This document shows positions 49,638-62,700 of a stretch of DNA of 64,000 nucleotides, one piece after another. Numbering within the stretch: the first letter of the stretch is position 1; every line of letters starts with the position of its first letter. Under the pieces are notes generated by a model. That model saw nothing but the letters and a program-made list of their open reading frames with translations, was not told where the DNA came from and made no database searches. The position numbers and the translations under genes were made by a program. Source of the DNA: Glandiceps talaboti (lineage: Eukaryota > Hemichordata > Enteropneusta > Spengelidae); contig NC_135563.1 in NCBI RefSeq assembly GCF_964340395.1, positions 17,354,151 to 17,418,150 of the forward strand. Direction: 5' to 3'.

Positions 49638-51298
49638 CAGCACAACTGTACAGTTTTTAAAAATGTTTACCCATATGCTGATCCATGCTGGGTATAGGTG
49701 TTCATTTGCTGAATGATTATCCATACATTATTGAATGTTTATTCATTTGTCTATTTATCCCTGTTATCTTTGCAAAATGTGTGATCACTTGGCTGTTGTT
49801 ATGGGCGTGGTCTTGTTGCTAGGCACATTTGCATACATTTTTGAATGTTTATTCATTTGTCTATAAATCCGTGTTATCTTTGCAATATATGTGATCGTTT
49901 GGCTGTTGCTATGGGCGTGGTCTTGTTGCTAGGCATATTTGCATACATTTTTTGAATGTTTATTCATTTGTCTGTGTTATCTTTGCAAAATATGTTACCA
50001 TTTGGCTGTTGCTATGGGCGTGGTCATGTTTCTAGGCATATTTGCAATTTGCATACAATTTTTAAATGGTTATTCATTTGTCTATTAATTCATATTGTTA
50101 TCTTTGAAATATATGTGATCATTTGGTTGTTGCTATGGGCGTGGTCTTGTTGCCAGGCAAATTACATACATTTTTTGAATGTTTATTCAATGGTCTATCC
50201 ATACCCATGGTTATCTTTGTGAAATACACCACCGATTGGTCGTTGCCATGGGCGTGGTCATGTTGCTAGGCAAATTTACATACATTTTTTGGAATGGTGA
50301 TTCAATAATCTATTAATCCCTGTAATCTTTGCAAGATATCTGATCATTTGGCTATTGCTATGGGCGTGGTCTTGTTGTTAGGCATATTTGCATACATTTT
50401 TTGAATGCTTATTAATTTGTCTATCAATTCCTGTTGTTATCTTTGTAATATGACTTGGCTGTTGCTATGGGCGTGGTCTTGTTGCTAGGCAAATTTACAT
50501 ACATTTTTTGAATGCTTATTCAATTGTCTTTTAATCCCAGTGGTTATCTTTGTGAAATACCTCACCGTTTGGCTGTTGCTATGGGCGTGGTCTTGTTGCT
50601 AGGCACATTTGCAAACATTTTTTGAATGCTTAAGCACCCCTAAGAATGTTCCCACCAAATTTCAGACCGATCTGCCCAATAGTTTTTGAGTAAATCTTTT
50701 GACCAAAAATTACCTTTTTCGACCCAAATCACACACCGGTAGTAAGATCATTTTGATTTGAACAATTTCCCAACTAGACACCCAAGGTAATACACCCATC
50801 AAATATCATGGCAATCGGTACATGCAGGAAATTTAACCTGCCAAACACAGTATGATCATGGAGGTCTTGATATGACTCATAAAATGAGTGACTTCTTATT
50901 CTTTGTACAAACTGGTTTTTTTTAATGCCTTAGGATTATGCATTTATATGAACCTGTTTTAATCATAGTGTCTATGATTTAAATCAGCTGTGCTAAAAAC
51001 AGGCTTAGGTTGCCAAGCAACCTTAAACAGATGTTAATCTTTACGCCATTGACACTGACATGTGCAGCAGCCCATAAAATATTTAATGATTTCATTGCAT
51101 CAATAAAACAAGAATCTTTCATTTCCAGGCTGAAGTCAGCATTTTGTAATACAACAAATCACATTTTCAAACGCAAAGTGCACATTTCTGATGCGATCAT
51201 TTCCATTTGAACAATTTCCCAACTAGACACCCAAGGTAATGGACCCACTAAATAACATGGCAATCGGTTCAGCGGTTTTTGACTTTAAAGTTGTTTAT

Positions 51299-51393
<95 letters not shown>

Positions 51394-51510
51394 CACACAC
51401 ACATACACACATACATACATACATACATACATACATACATACATACATACATACATACATACATACATACATACATACACAGACAGAGAGAGAGAGACAG
51501 ACAGGCAGGC

Positions 51511-51542
<32 letters not shown>

Positions 51543-51589
51543 GCCAGGCGATCCCTACAGCACTACTGAACTTCAGTTCAGTTGTGCTA
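49638..51589. mobile_element. TAGCACAACTG repeat family, longest copy
   Basis: Left end CAGCACAACTGTACAG, right end CAGTTGTGCTA (inverse TAGCACAACTG). Eight tandem units of about 110 bp: GGCTGTTG-type anchors near 49791, 49901, 50004, 50123, 50237, 50350, 50457 and 50571. Then a block with AACAATTTCCCAACTAGACA present twice (about 50759 and 51209), and a compound microsatellite CA/ACGC/CATA/CAGA (51300-51545). Confidence 0.75.
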
Positions 51590-51692
51590 AAAAAGGAGAT
51601 AGCGCCGCACTAACCAAGTCACCCTTCACCAAACACTGAAATAGTTTTTTTAAAAAGTTAAAGTTCAGCATGTTGCCCAAGTATGGACGTGG

Positions 51693-51906
51693 CCAATCTG
51701 ATTAAAATCCGATGTAGATGTCGGCTAATCATTCATTGCTGTTTTACCCTCGTTAGTTTGCTTGAATTGACCTTCGTAGTACATGCTTACGTTTTTAGAC
51801 TGAGGCGACGTAAACACGTGCTACGAAGGTCAATTCAAGCAAAATAACGAAGGTAAAATAGACATGAATGATTAGCCAACATGTACATCGGATTTTAATC
51901 AGATTG
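51693..51906. mobile_element. Near-perfect hairpin MITE, 214 bp
   Basis: CCAATCTGATTAAAATCCGA at the left and its inverse at the right, with arms of about 90 bp pairing through GTACTACGAAGGTCAATTCA. GGACGTGG directly flanks both ends (51685-51692 and 51907-51914), a 7-8 bp target duplication. Non-coding. Consistent with a hAT-type MITE. Confidence 0.9.
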
Positions 51907-52031
51907 GGACGTGGCATGCACGGACCCGGATCGTTTCGTTCATTGATGTGTATCACTTGTTTAATGTAATCTTGCAGGGGGTCACTTCAGTGGCCATGGA
52001 AAGTACGAGTGCATGCACAGATTTCTCATTA

Positions 52032-54053
52032 GGGGTAGACCATTCGATATCTTGGGGGGGGGCTTGGAAGATTGGTGAGAGTCATTATTTTTTTCCCACT
52101 TGCTTGCCTGAGAATTTTTTTTTCTCCTTCGGCTATGCTGGCAACTTTTCTTTTCTTTGCTTCTTTGAGATATCCGGATTTTTTTACGTCAATGTTGAAC
52201 CCCTACTTTTGTTGCCACAATTTCCTGTTTGGTTTTCGCACAGGGTAATACAGAGAGTAAAAATATGCTGTTCTATCACACGCAGATTTTATTTAGGAAA
52301 CTACATATTTCATACATGTTTGATTTTCAATTAAATAAACATCATTGACAGTTTTTATGCCATGGTATGATGACACACTGAAAATTCAAATCGGAAACTT
52401 GATTGGTGAGTTCAAACATTCAGATAAACCAGTCAGTTTCTCCAGCTTGGGGGGATGGGAGTGGGGGTGTCATTTTTTTCCATTTAGCCGACAAAAAAAC
52501 ACTGACCCCCGTGAATAAAGTTTCATAGCATCTGACAGTAAACTGTCACTGAGAGGGGAAGAGCTTTGAGACTGGGATATGTCCACCTTTTGTGTGAGTG
52601 TGTGTGAATGGGGGGGGGTTTCTAGGGGGTCTCACCCTAGAAGCCCTGGAGGATTTTTACTTCTGTGCTATTCACAGACACTTTCAGACAATAATTTACA
52701 AACTTTACAAGACAGCTCTAACATGTAAAAAGCAACTACGTTGGGTTGAAACATTTTTTAAATAAAGTTTCATAGCATCTTGACAGTAAGAGGTGGAGGA
52801 AAGAACTTTGATTTGAAACTGGAATATGTCTACCTCTTATGGGGGAGGGGGTTCTAGCCCCCCCCCCCCCCAGAAGCCCTGGAGGATTTTTACTCTTAAA
52901 GCCAATTTTCAGGCTATTAACAAACACTTTCAGGCAATAATTTGCAAGCTTTACAAGACAGCTCTAACAATTGTAAAAAACAACTACACATGGTTGAAAC
53001 ATTTTTGAAATAAAGTTTCATAGCATCTTGACAGTAAGAGGTGGAGGGAAGAACTTTGATTTGAGGCTTGGACATGTCTACCTCTTATGGGGGTCCTAGG
53101 GGGTCTTATTGTTGGTTTAACGAATGAGTGGCCTCTGGGGTGATGGAGTCCAAGGGGTTCCCCCCTGCAGATCTGCAGTTTTTTGTTTCTATTTAGGCAA
53201 TTGTTATGTTATTCATAGCCTCTGAGATATATATTGCCAAGCTTCGAAATGCTAAAGTAAATATAACTTTTAAAATAGATTTTCCATGTTATAAAAGTGG
53301 GCCTGTAACATTGGTATAGATGCATTTATATTGCATGTATAGTAAAGTTACTGATGTGTTAGAGCACTTTAGGAGATCATACCTAGTGTACAATAGAAAC
53401 TTGAATTTGAGTTGTGGTGCCAATACATGTAGTGTCCGAAATAGGAAGTATAGTCATCCCTTCTGACAAATTCATACTGAAGAGACTAGAACAATTTAGA
53501 TTAAGTTCTTTTATAAACTATCTAATAGTACGAAGATTACGATAACAAAACCTTCACGTTCACTTTTGCCCCAAAGTGCAAGATAAGTGAAGCACTGATT
53601 GTGAAACAGCCAAACTCTTACATGGCATGTTCTGTAACTAGTGTGGTAGCTAGGTAATACATGTATTATATCTATAATTTTATGTGTAGTTATGTTTGAA
53701 CCCTTACATTAAGTAATATTTAAACAATTTATGAAAGAAACAGAGACAAGAACAAATATATATATATATATATGTACCACAGGCTAACGAAACTGACTGG
53801 TCCCTGACATGTGTTTGAAAATTTTTGTCATGATTTGACAAGTGTCCTGGTTGGAGAGGTACGAGCAGGTTGAACAGTATACTTGAACCTGTGCATCATT
53901 TCCCTGCCAAGACATTTTTTTCTAGCAGCAGTGGTCCATCTTTTTTTCCATCACTTACTCATATCTGGGGTTTTTTTTAAGCAACTCCATTTGGCATCTT
54001 TTTCCCCGAAATCTTCCAAGCCCCCCCCCCCAGGTTATCAATTGGTCCACCCC
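52032..54053 (+). mobile_element. GGGGT-TIR non-autonomous DNA element, full copy (2.0 kb)
   Basis: Left end GGGGTAGACCATTCGATATC, G-run, CTTGGAAGAT; right end its inverse, ending GGTCCACCCC. TTA flanks both sides (52029-52031 and 54054-54056), a 3-bp duplication of the TWA kind used by PIF/Harbinger elements. The interior has no transposase. Sequence matches 25376-27049 (inverted) and 37817-38626. Confidence 0.8.
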
Positions 54054-54056
54054 TTA

Positions 54057-55152
54057 GTGCACGACACCATCGTTGAGTTAGCACCTTATCTTACCTTGAG
54101 AAAAGTATAAACGCCAAACCCTGCGCCAGACTCTTAAAATTCCGGCCAGACTTTTAAAAAAACTGATGATGTTTTTGCCTATAAATGACAGCTTGATTTT
54201 AGAGGGTCGAAAATAACTCTTTCGTTTTGGTTTCAAAGAGCAGAAGACGTATTTTAATTGATGAAAATGAAGTATATCTATTTGTTATTATGGGGAGAAC
54301 GTTTTTATTTTCGTGCTCTATTTTTGTAAACTTACTTTTGGCGATCTTTTAGTCATGTACGTCCAAGTGTTTACTTTTGACCACCCCGTATGTACGTAGA
54401 CAATAGATGTTTTCATGCTCGTATGCGTGCGCACATGATGTAGATATGCGTCTGTCATGTCAAAGGTTACGACCTAAAATGGCTCACCATGCAAACGATG
54501 CGATGTAAAAATTGCTTCATCTGCAAAATTCATGCAGTGTAGTTGTACGTTGGCATAACTTTATCTCGTTATTCTGGGAGAGGCAAGGTAGGACAAACCA
54601 GAGACTATTTTGTATATTTGTACCGTAAAAATGGCGACCTGTATGCAAAAAGTTAAAACAGTGACTCGTACTCGTCAGTGTAATTTGTAAATACTACTGA
54701 CTATACTACTAGTACTACTAGTATTTTAGCACTCGAATCAATTTGTATGATTTTGTGATTCCATGTCTACTGTCAATCACTAGTCTGACTCTAAGAATAC
54801 TAGTTATTTAAATTGAGGTTTAATCATAAGCATTTTCACCAAAGCCAAAAAATTATTATAAACCCAGCTTGAGAGCAATGGAAGAGCCAGCTCTGGAAAG
54901 ATGTACTCTGAGAACTCTGACAAATCTACGTCCCACTCCTTAAATGTCTCAGAGTTCTCGGAGCGCATATTCCCAGAGCTATATGGAAGAAGTAGTGCAA
55001 AAGGAACTCTATACATTGCCTTCCGCCATAGCCTTGTGTATGTCTGATGGATAAGGAACTGGTACTGTTCAGATAGGTGAAGTTATTCAGATTGGTTAAC
55101 TGATGTTGAAATATTTTAACCAATTTTACTAGGTCAGTGTAAACTAGAGAAG
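54057..55152. other. UVSSA 5' flank
   Basis: AT-rich with no recognised gene. Contains a hairpin (54889-54980). TTTTACTAG at 55125-55133, shortly before the ATG, could be the acceptor of a 5' untranslated exon. A promoter cannot be placed. Confidence 0.4.
54889..54980. repeat. Imperfect hairpin, about 38-bp arms
   Basis: AGCTCTGGAAAGATGTACTC pairs with the inverse end CGCATATTCCCAGAGCT, and GAGAACTCTGACA pairs with TGTCTCAGAGTTCTC. About 170 bp upstream of the UVSSA ATG. Confidence 0.65.
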
Positions 55153-55271
55153 ATGGCATCTTTGGACCATACTGTTTGTCTGGAGCTTGCCAAGCTGGTA
55201 GAGGAACTGACAACCTCTGGTTCACCATCTCTCAATGAAGAAAGTATCAAGAAAGTTAAAAAGATTTGCAG
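55153..55271 (+). CDS. UVSSA: UVSSA exon 1
   Basis: Residues 1-39, with LAKLVEELTTSGSPSLNEE. Donor GTGAGT after TGC AG. Intron 1 is 2.1 kb and contains a GTAT microsatellite and an L2-like fragment. Confidence 0.95.
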
Positions 55272-55390
55272 GTGAGTAAAAACCAAAGATTTTGTTAATT
55301 ATAATCGAGTAATTGAATATGACAATTTGATAGTAGAGTTGATTTTATTGTACTTTGTGTGGAGTTTTTATGACACCAATATTTTGTGTT

Positions 55391-55422
<32 letters not shown>

Positions 55423-55543
55423 TGTATGTATGTATGTATGTATGATGTATGTGTGTATGTATGTATGTATGTATGTATGTATGTATGTATGTATGTATGT
55501 ATGTATGTATGTATGTATGTATGTATGTATGTATGTATGTATC

Positions 55544-55574
<31 letters not shown>

Positions 55575-58500
55575 TGTATGTATGTATGTATGTATGTATG
55601 TATGTATGTATGTATGTATGTATGTATGTATGTATGTATGTATGTATGTATGTATGTATGTATGTATGTATGTATGTATGTATGTATGTATGTATGTATG
55701 TATGTATGTATGTATGTATGTATGTATGTAGGTGTATGTATGTATGTATGTAGGTGCATGTACATGTATATGTATTTATAATTATAGGAAATCCAAGTCC
55801 CACAAATACAGTAGGATTTGTGTCCATAATAAAAGCCATGAAAAATACATGAGCACATCACACCAGTAAGGCACATCACACCAGTGGCTCCCTATCCACG
55901 CTAGAATTTAATTCAAAATTCTTTTCTTTGTCTATAAAATCTTATACAATGAAGCACTCGCCTATCTTTCTGATCTGATCACAGTTCACATTCCAAAACG
56001 GTTGACACGCTCAGCATCCGCACCCATTTTGGAGCCTGTGGACTGGGAACAGAAGCACTTTGGCTATCGCTCTTTCTCTAATGCAGCTCCCACTTTATGG
56101 AATGTTTTACCGACAACAATTAGAGTTTCACCATCTGTCGCTTCCTTTAAAACATCTCTTAAAATGCACCTTTTCCAAAAGCACTATGGATATATCATTG
56201 AAATGTTGTCCATATCATTCTTTTTATCATTTTACATTAGTCGAGCTGGTCTTACTTTTATCATTGTATTCGAGCTTGTCTTACTTTTATCATTATATTC
56301 AAGCTGGTCTTACTTTTATCATTATATTCAAGCTTGTCTTACTTTTATCATTGTATTCAAGCTGGTCATACTTTTATCATTGTATTTGAGTTGGTCTTAC
56401 TTTTATCATTGTATTCGAGCTGGTCTTACTTTTATCATTGTATTTGAGTTGGTCTTACTTTTATCATTGTATTCGAGCTGGTCATACTTTTATCATTGTA
56501 TTTGAGTTGGTCTTACTTTTATCATTGTATTCAAGTTGGTCTTACTTTTATCATTGTATTTGAGTTGGTCTTACTTTTATCATTGTATTTGAGTTGGTCT
56601 TACTTTTATCATTATATTCAAGCTGGTCTTACTTTTATCATTGTATTTGAGTTGGTCTTACTTTTATCATTGTATTCGAGCTGGTCATACTTTTATCATT
56701 GTATTTGAGTTGGTCTTACTTTTATCATTGTATTTGAGTTGGTCTTACTTTTATCATTGTATTCAAGCTGGTCTTACTTTTATCATTGTATTCAAGCTGG
56801 TCTTACTTTTACTTTTATTATTGTATTCGAGCTGGTCTTACTTTTATCATTGTAATTTGAAATCAATTGTTATATATTTTATTGTGAAACTGTTTGTTAT
56901 TGTTTTGATGGAAGTCGCTATAAAAAAATTAAGTATTATTATTTAATATTATTATTATGACTCTTCATATAGCAAACAGGAGACCGGGTGTCCTAAAACA
57001 TTAAACTACAGCACAGCACATCACAACACTTGACACCACACTACACTGCAATGCACCGCACCATATAAGTACTCACGTCAGCCTGTTGTCTTTGTTTAGT
57101 GACACAGTTATTTTAACTCATCCCGATGTTCACTTTTGACAACTACATTGAATTGAATTGAATTGAAATTTATTTCACCAGAACTTGTACAGTTTATACA
57201 GATATTGAATAAATATATAGAAATTAAAGAGAGAGAAAAAATACAACGTCTAGGGACGAAATAAAATTCTGGTGAGGACCGAGGACAGTAGTTCTTTCTG
57301 AACCATAAATAACGGAGGGATGCCCTATGTTATATATTGTTGAACATGCGTTTGATCTCTTTCTTACAGAACTTCTGATGAGTATGTTTAACACACATTT
57401 GATCTCTCTTTTACAGGACTTCTGATGATTACGTTGAACACACATTTCATCTTGCCATGAAGCAACTAAACAAAGAACATTCTGAAATCAGACTGTCAGC
57501 ATTTCAGATAATGGATGCTCTCTTCATGAGATCTCACAGATTCCGGGAACTTTTAGTGACCGACTTTCAAGAATTCCTAGAATTGACTGTCGAGACAGAC
57601 CCAGAGCAGCCACTCCCACCTCCGAAACCTGCTGCACGAACACTGAGGGAGAAGACTTTACAAGCAATTCAAGTCTGGCATGAAAAGTTTGGACAGGCAT
57701 ACAAGAAACTTGCTCTTGGTTACAATTTTCTCAAACACTGTAAAAAGGTATAGTTGTGGGCTAGTGTTTTGTCAAGGGAAGAACACTTTCCAGTAGTATA
57801 TGTACACACTTTTTATAAAGTTTGACAACTACTGCATGTAGTATACAGTAAATACAATACAATACAGTACAATACAATACAATACAATACAATACAATAC
57901 AATACAATACACTACAATACAATACAATACAATGCAATACAATGCAATACAATACATCTATATGGTATTTTAGTGTACTATAAACAGTAAAGAGAGATTA
58001 AAGGGGTTTACACATTTTTGGACGTAGTTTATGCAGCATATTTAGAAGGCACTCACAGTATTCTACTTACTGGGATACACTTAGATACACTGTGACTTCA
58101 GTGTGAATTGAAGCCTGGTATCGAAATATAATTTATAAATGATCTGATGAAGTAATTTATTATACACATCAAAAATGTTCAGGAAATCCCTACTATATGC
58201 AATCAACTGTGTTAACAACACCAGAAGACAGACAAATTGTCATAGAGGACATGCATCAACATCAATTCATTTGAGTGAAAAGCTTATGAGCTCAGCTTGT
58301 GCCACGATTATTGTATATAGTAAAATGAAACAGAACAGTGCAGTAGAGTGCAGCACAGTACAGTACAATATGGTTACAGTACAGTACAGTACAGTACAGT
58401 ACAGTACAGTACAGTACAGTACAGTACAGTACAGTACAGTACAGTACAGTACAGTACAGTACATAATAGTATTGTACCATAATTGCATGATACACAATAC

Positions 58501-59755
58501 AATATAATATAATACATGACATAACACACTAAAATACAATGCAATGCACAAGACAAAACAAAACAAGACACTGATACAAGGAAACTTTAGTATTAGAATA
58601 ACATTTTCATTTCAGTGAGAAATATTTGAAAAGACAGTCAAGTGTGGAATATGGAAGACAATCTATAGTTGACATTATGTGGTCATATTTCATCAAATAT
58701 ATAGTAAATTTCTCGTTAAAAAATAATAAAATTGTAGTAAAGCATCTGTTTTCATTGTTGACATTACAGGTCAATTTTGATGACATCCATGCTAGAACTG
58801 TTGTAGAGAGACAGAGAGAAGAGGAGAGACAATTGAGACAGAGAAATGTTCTCCTTGAAAATGCCAACAAAGTTATGAAGGAAATGGAAGGTTAGAAAGC
58901 ATATTGAGTAATTCTGATACTTTTTGCTACATTACATGTCAGCAATTTCAAAGCTTGTAGTTTCAGAGTTTGGTGTAGAGAGTTTCACTCCTCAGCAAAG
59001 CTTATCATTTCAAGACACAAACAGCTGTACCGCGCTCCATAGCAAAATGTGATTTCAACATTCAATACGAACAGGCGGATTAAAAAAACTCTTCAGCAAG
59101 GTTTCAGAGTTTGACATAGACATTCAGGCTGCTCATCAAAGCACACAATTTTCAGTGTTTTACTTAGATAGTCAGGCTCCTCAGCAAAGCATAGAATAAC
59201 AGAGTTTGACTTAGATAGGTAGGTACCTACCTCCCTGCCTGCCTGCCTGCCTTTTTACTAAAAGATAATTGTGTGTTTTACTTGATTTCAGAAACTTTAC
59301 CTGAAATAGAGGAATGCTTGACACAGGCAAAGAGTTGCTTTCAGTTGCTTTTACCACACCCAAGTGAATTCAATGGAGACTGTGAGAGTGACTTAGAAAA
59401 TCCATCAAGTGCACAAATAGGTCATAATGACAGTAGGACTAGCAGCAGTGAAAATACACAATCTGTGAAATGTGAACAATCAGAAAGTGATAGAACATCA
59501 CAAGACTGCCACCTTGATGTGTGTGACGGGGGAGCAGACAAAGAAAGTAGACTTCATAGTACTTGTACAGGAAAGAGAGAAACAGACTTTGAAACTGACC
59601 ATGGAAAATCAGAAAAAGTATGGAGAGAGAGAAACAGAGACAGTAATTTTGATAAAACAAAATCTTCAGAGAATGATACTCCAGAAAGTAGTCACTGTAA
59701 CCATGGAAACAAGGATAGCTGTAAGGATGATGATGTTGGGAATATAGAAATGGAT

Positions 59756-59786
<31 letters not shown>

Positions 59787-62700
59787 ATGAAGAATTTGAA
59801 AAAGTTCCTGATGCTGATAGCAATGCTTTACTAGAAAGAGATGAAATGTTACAAGATCATGGCATCAACTCATGGAACTATAGTCTGAGTCTTGAAATTC
59901 ATCCAGGTATTTACCTTTGTCATTTTCTTTAGGCTACTTTTAATGACAAGTTTAAAATCTTTCTGTATTGCAATAATGAACATGCATGCTAGTCATTATG
60001 ACTAAAATTGTTTATGGCAAACACACAAAACCATTGGACAGCTTGGTCTAAAATTTATTGTCAATGTTTCTAGAGTTGTCTAGATGAAGTATTATCTAAG
60101 ACAAGATATTAAACTCCATTAGTATTCAAATGAGACCTTTAAAAAATGAGATTTTGAATTTTTGGGCAAACACTCCTAGATGAATCAATCTAGAATTTTG
60201 TTGGGGGTGTTGCTAGGGGTTTACAAGGGTAACAAGGTTGAGGGGTATTCATGTGAATGAACATTCAGAAAACGACAGTAGCAAAGATTTCAATATTGTC
60301 AGTTGTGCTGCCAAGCCTTTGGAACTATTTTTATCAATCCATGCAATAAATAGAAAATTGGATATTGTCTTGTTGAATTTTGATTATTGAAACTGAACTA
60401 CCCTCATTTTCGCAAAAAAAATTGTTTGTCTTTCTACCTATCCTTTCTTTTAGTTCCTAATCTGCTGTAACAGTGTTTTTGGGAAGGTTTGAGAACCCTG
60501 GCTACAGAATTTGAAAATCTAATAAAACTTATGTAGATTTACAAATGTAATATCACATTTGTTGGAAAACTACTGTAAAGTTCTAAAGTGTTAATAGTTA
60601 ATGTTTGTTTCTTATTATAGATGAAATTCACATCAGAGAAGATGAAGACAACACAGACATTCTACAAACGCTGATTGATATGCAAAGACTTACCATGGCA
60701 ACGTATTACCCTAGAATACAAAGATGGCTGGAGGTGAAATATTGATCTTTTGTGTCAGATCTGTTTTAATGCAGTAAAACTGTAGACACTATCATAACAG
60801 GACAGTATCAACATTATTACATATGTACCAGAGATTACTTTTATTATTGCATGTGCATACTAGTGGTATTTACACTGCAGTGCATTTACTAAAAAAAATT
60901 CATGTATACCTGCATGCAAATAATACATAAATGAGGTGTGATTTTTCATTGAAAATGATCGAGATCATGCAGTGTACAATCACTTTGTATCATTTATATA
61001 GAAATTTGATGTTTTGAATAAATATGTAATAATAACAGAACCCCATGCCATGCAAGTGCCAGTGTGGGTACTCAGGGTATTTGCACTCAAGCTTACAGTG
61101 TATTCTGCTACAATTTCACTCATTAAGGCTCATGAAAGTATAGCTACAGAGAACACTGCAAGCACTTGTGAAAATACCCCAAGTTCGTCACACTTTCACT
61201 TGTGCATCATGAGGTTCTGTCCTAGTATTTTATGTGTGTGATTACTTGCATTGGTCGCCATGCAAATTGTTGGAATTTGAAATACCAAAACATTATTGCA
61301 TACCTGTGTGCAAATGAGTATATAATCATTCCATGGACAGGAAAATCACAAATGCTTTGTCCAACCACAAAACAGTGTCAGGCCCTGAATAGGTGTTATT
61401 ACTGTTATTTGGTTGAGTTCTCCCAGCTACTATATACATACTGGGTCATACTCTTTATTCCAGGTTCTAACTAAGGCTGGTACAACAGAGGACAAAGTGA
61501 AAAAAGTTATCGACATCAAGAAAGCCATTGAAGACTTCAGGGATCAATGTAACGATCTTAAGATCGAAAGAAAACACAGAGAATGTGTAAACAACACTCC
61601 AATAGAGAGTGATAGTGATGACGAGTTTGAAGAAGTACCAGAAAAGGAAGGATATGAACCTAGAATACCTGAACATCTCAGGGAAGAGTATGGTAAGTTA
61701 CTAGTTAGATTGGAGACAGTTAACTGAATTGGAAGATGATTGATGAACCATAGTTTGGCCATCAGAAAGATGAAAGTTTGGCTTTGCAGTGTGAATACCA
61801 CTCGTATGTATGCACACTGGTGCAAGTAATCACGGGTACATATGTAATAGTTCTGCTTATACAGTTACATACTTAGCCTTACCTAGCTGATGACATGATG
61901 TGATGTGATGTGATATATGACGTGATGTGATGTGATGTGACGTGACATGACATGATGTGGTATATGACGTGACATGACATGACATAACATGACATATTTT
62001 TTACTATTCTCATTTTTTGTGCAAGGTTTGGAACCACTGGGTGAAAGCACTAATGTGGATGATACCATAGCACGTGACTGGTGTCCTACTGATGAAACAC
62101 AGATTGATGAAGATCTAAAGGATCCTACATCCAGAGCCACAGCTATCTCACATCTAAAGAAGAGACTTCACCATCTACAAGACAATCTGCAAAAAAAACT
62201 GTAAGATGTTCGAAAGTAGCCATTGCTTTTTTTATCAAATTCTTCATCCAATGTCTCAAGAAATCATTCCAGCTACATTAAGACTAAAATGGTTCTCCTG
62301 CTGTATAGGTATTGATGTAACAGATTTTCTGTATACAAGTAAATCAGACAACATTTAATACTTGAAATCGTCGGTTTAAAAGTTAGACAACGCATAGCCA
62401 TCCCATGTTTGATCCTAAAATTTCTAATACCTGATACTGGTTTCCCTGTCTACACATTACTATGGAGAGCAGGCTATCGGCAAAGTAAGACAGTCACAAA
62501 CTAAATCTATTGTTGTTGCATGTGGTAGATTATGGAAATGGGTGATAGCAGTGCCTTGTTCATATTTGTAAAATCACCCTGTAATCAAGATAATGTAAAC
62601 ATAGAGTGAGGTTGAATGTGCAGCCACTTGAGAAACACTCACTGCCCTATACTGTGAGTGTAATTACATCAACATCCCGTCAGCTCATATCAACGTTGCA

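Noticed and set aside
56002-56946. Long hydrophobic frames suggesting a membrane protein
   Set aside because: Generated by the 29-bp minisatellite; only the first roughly 70 codons are genuine LINE sequence.
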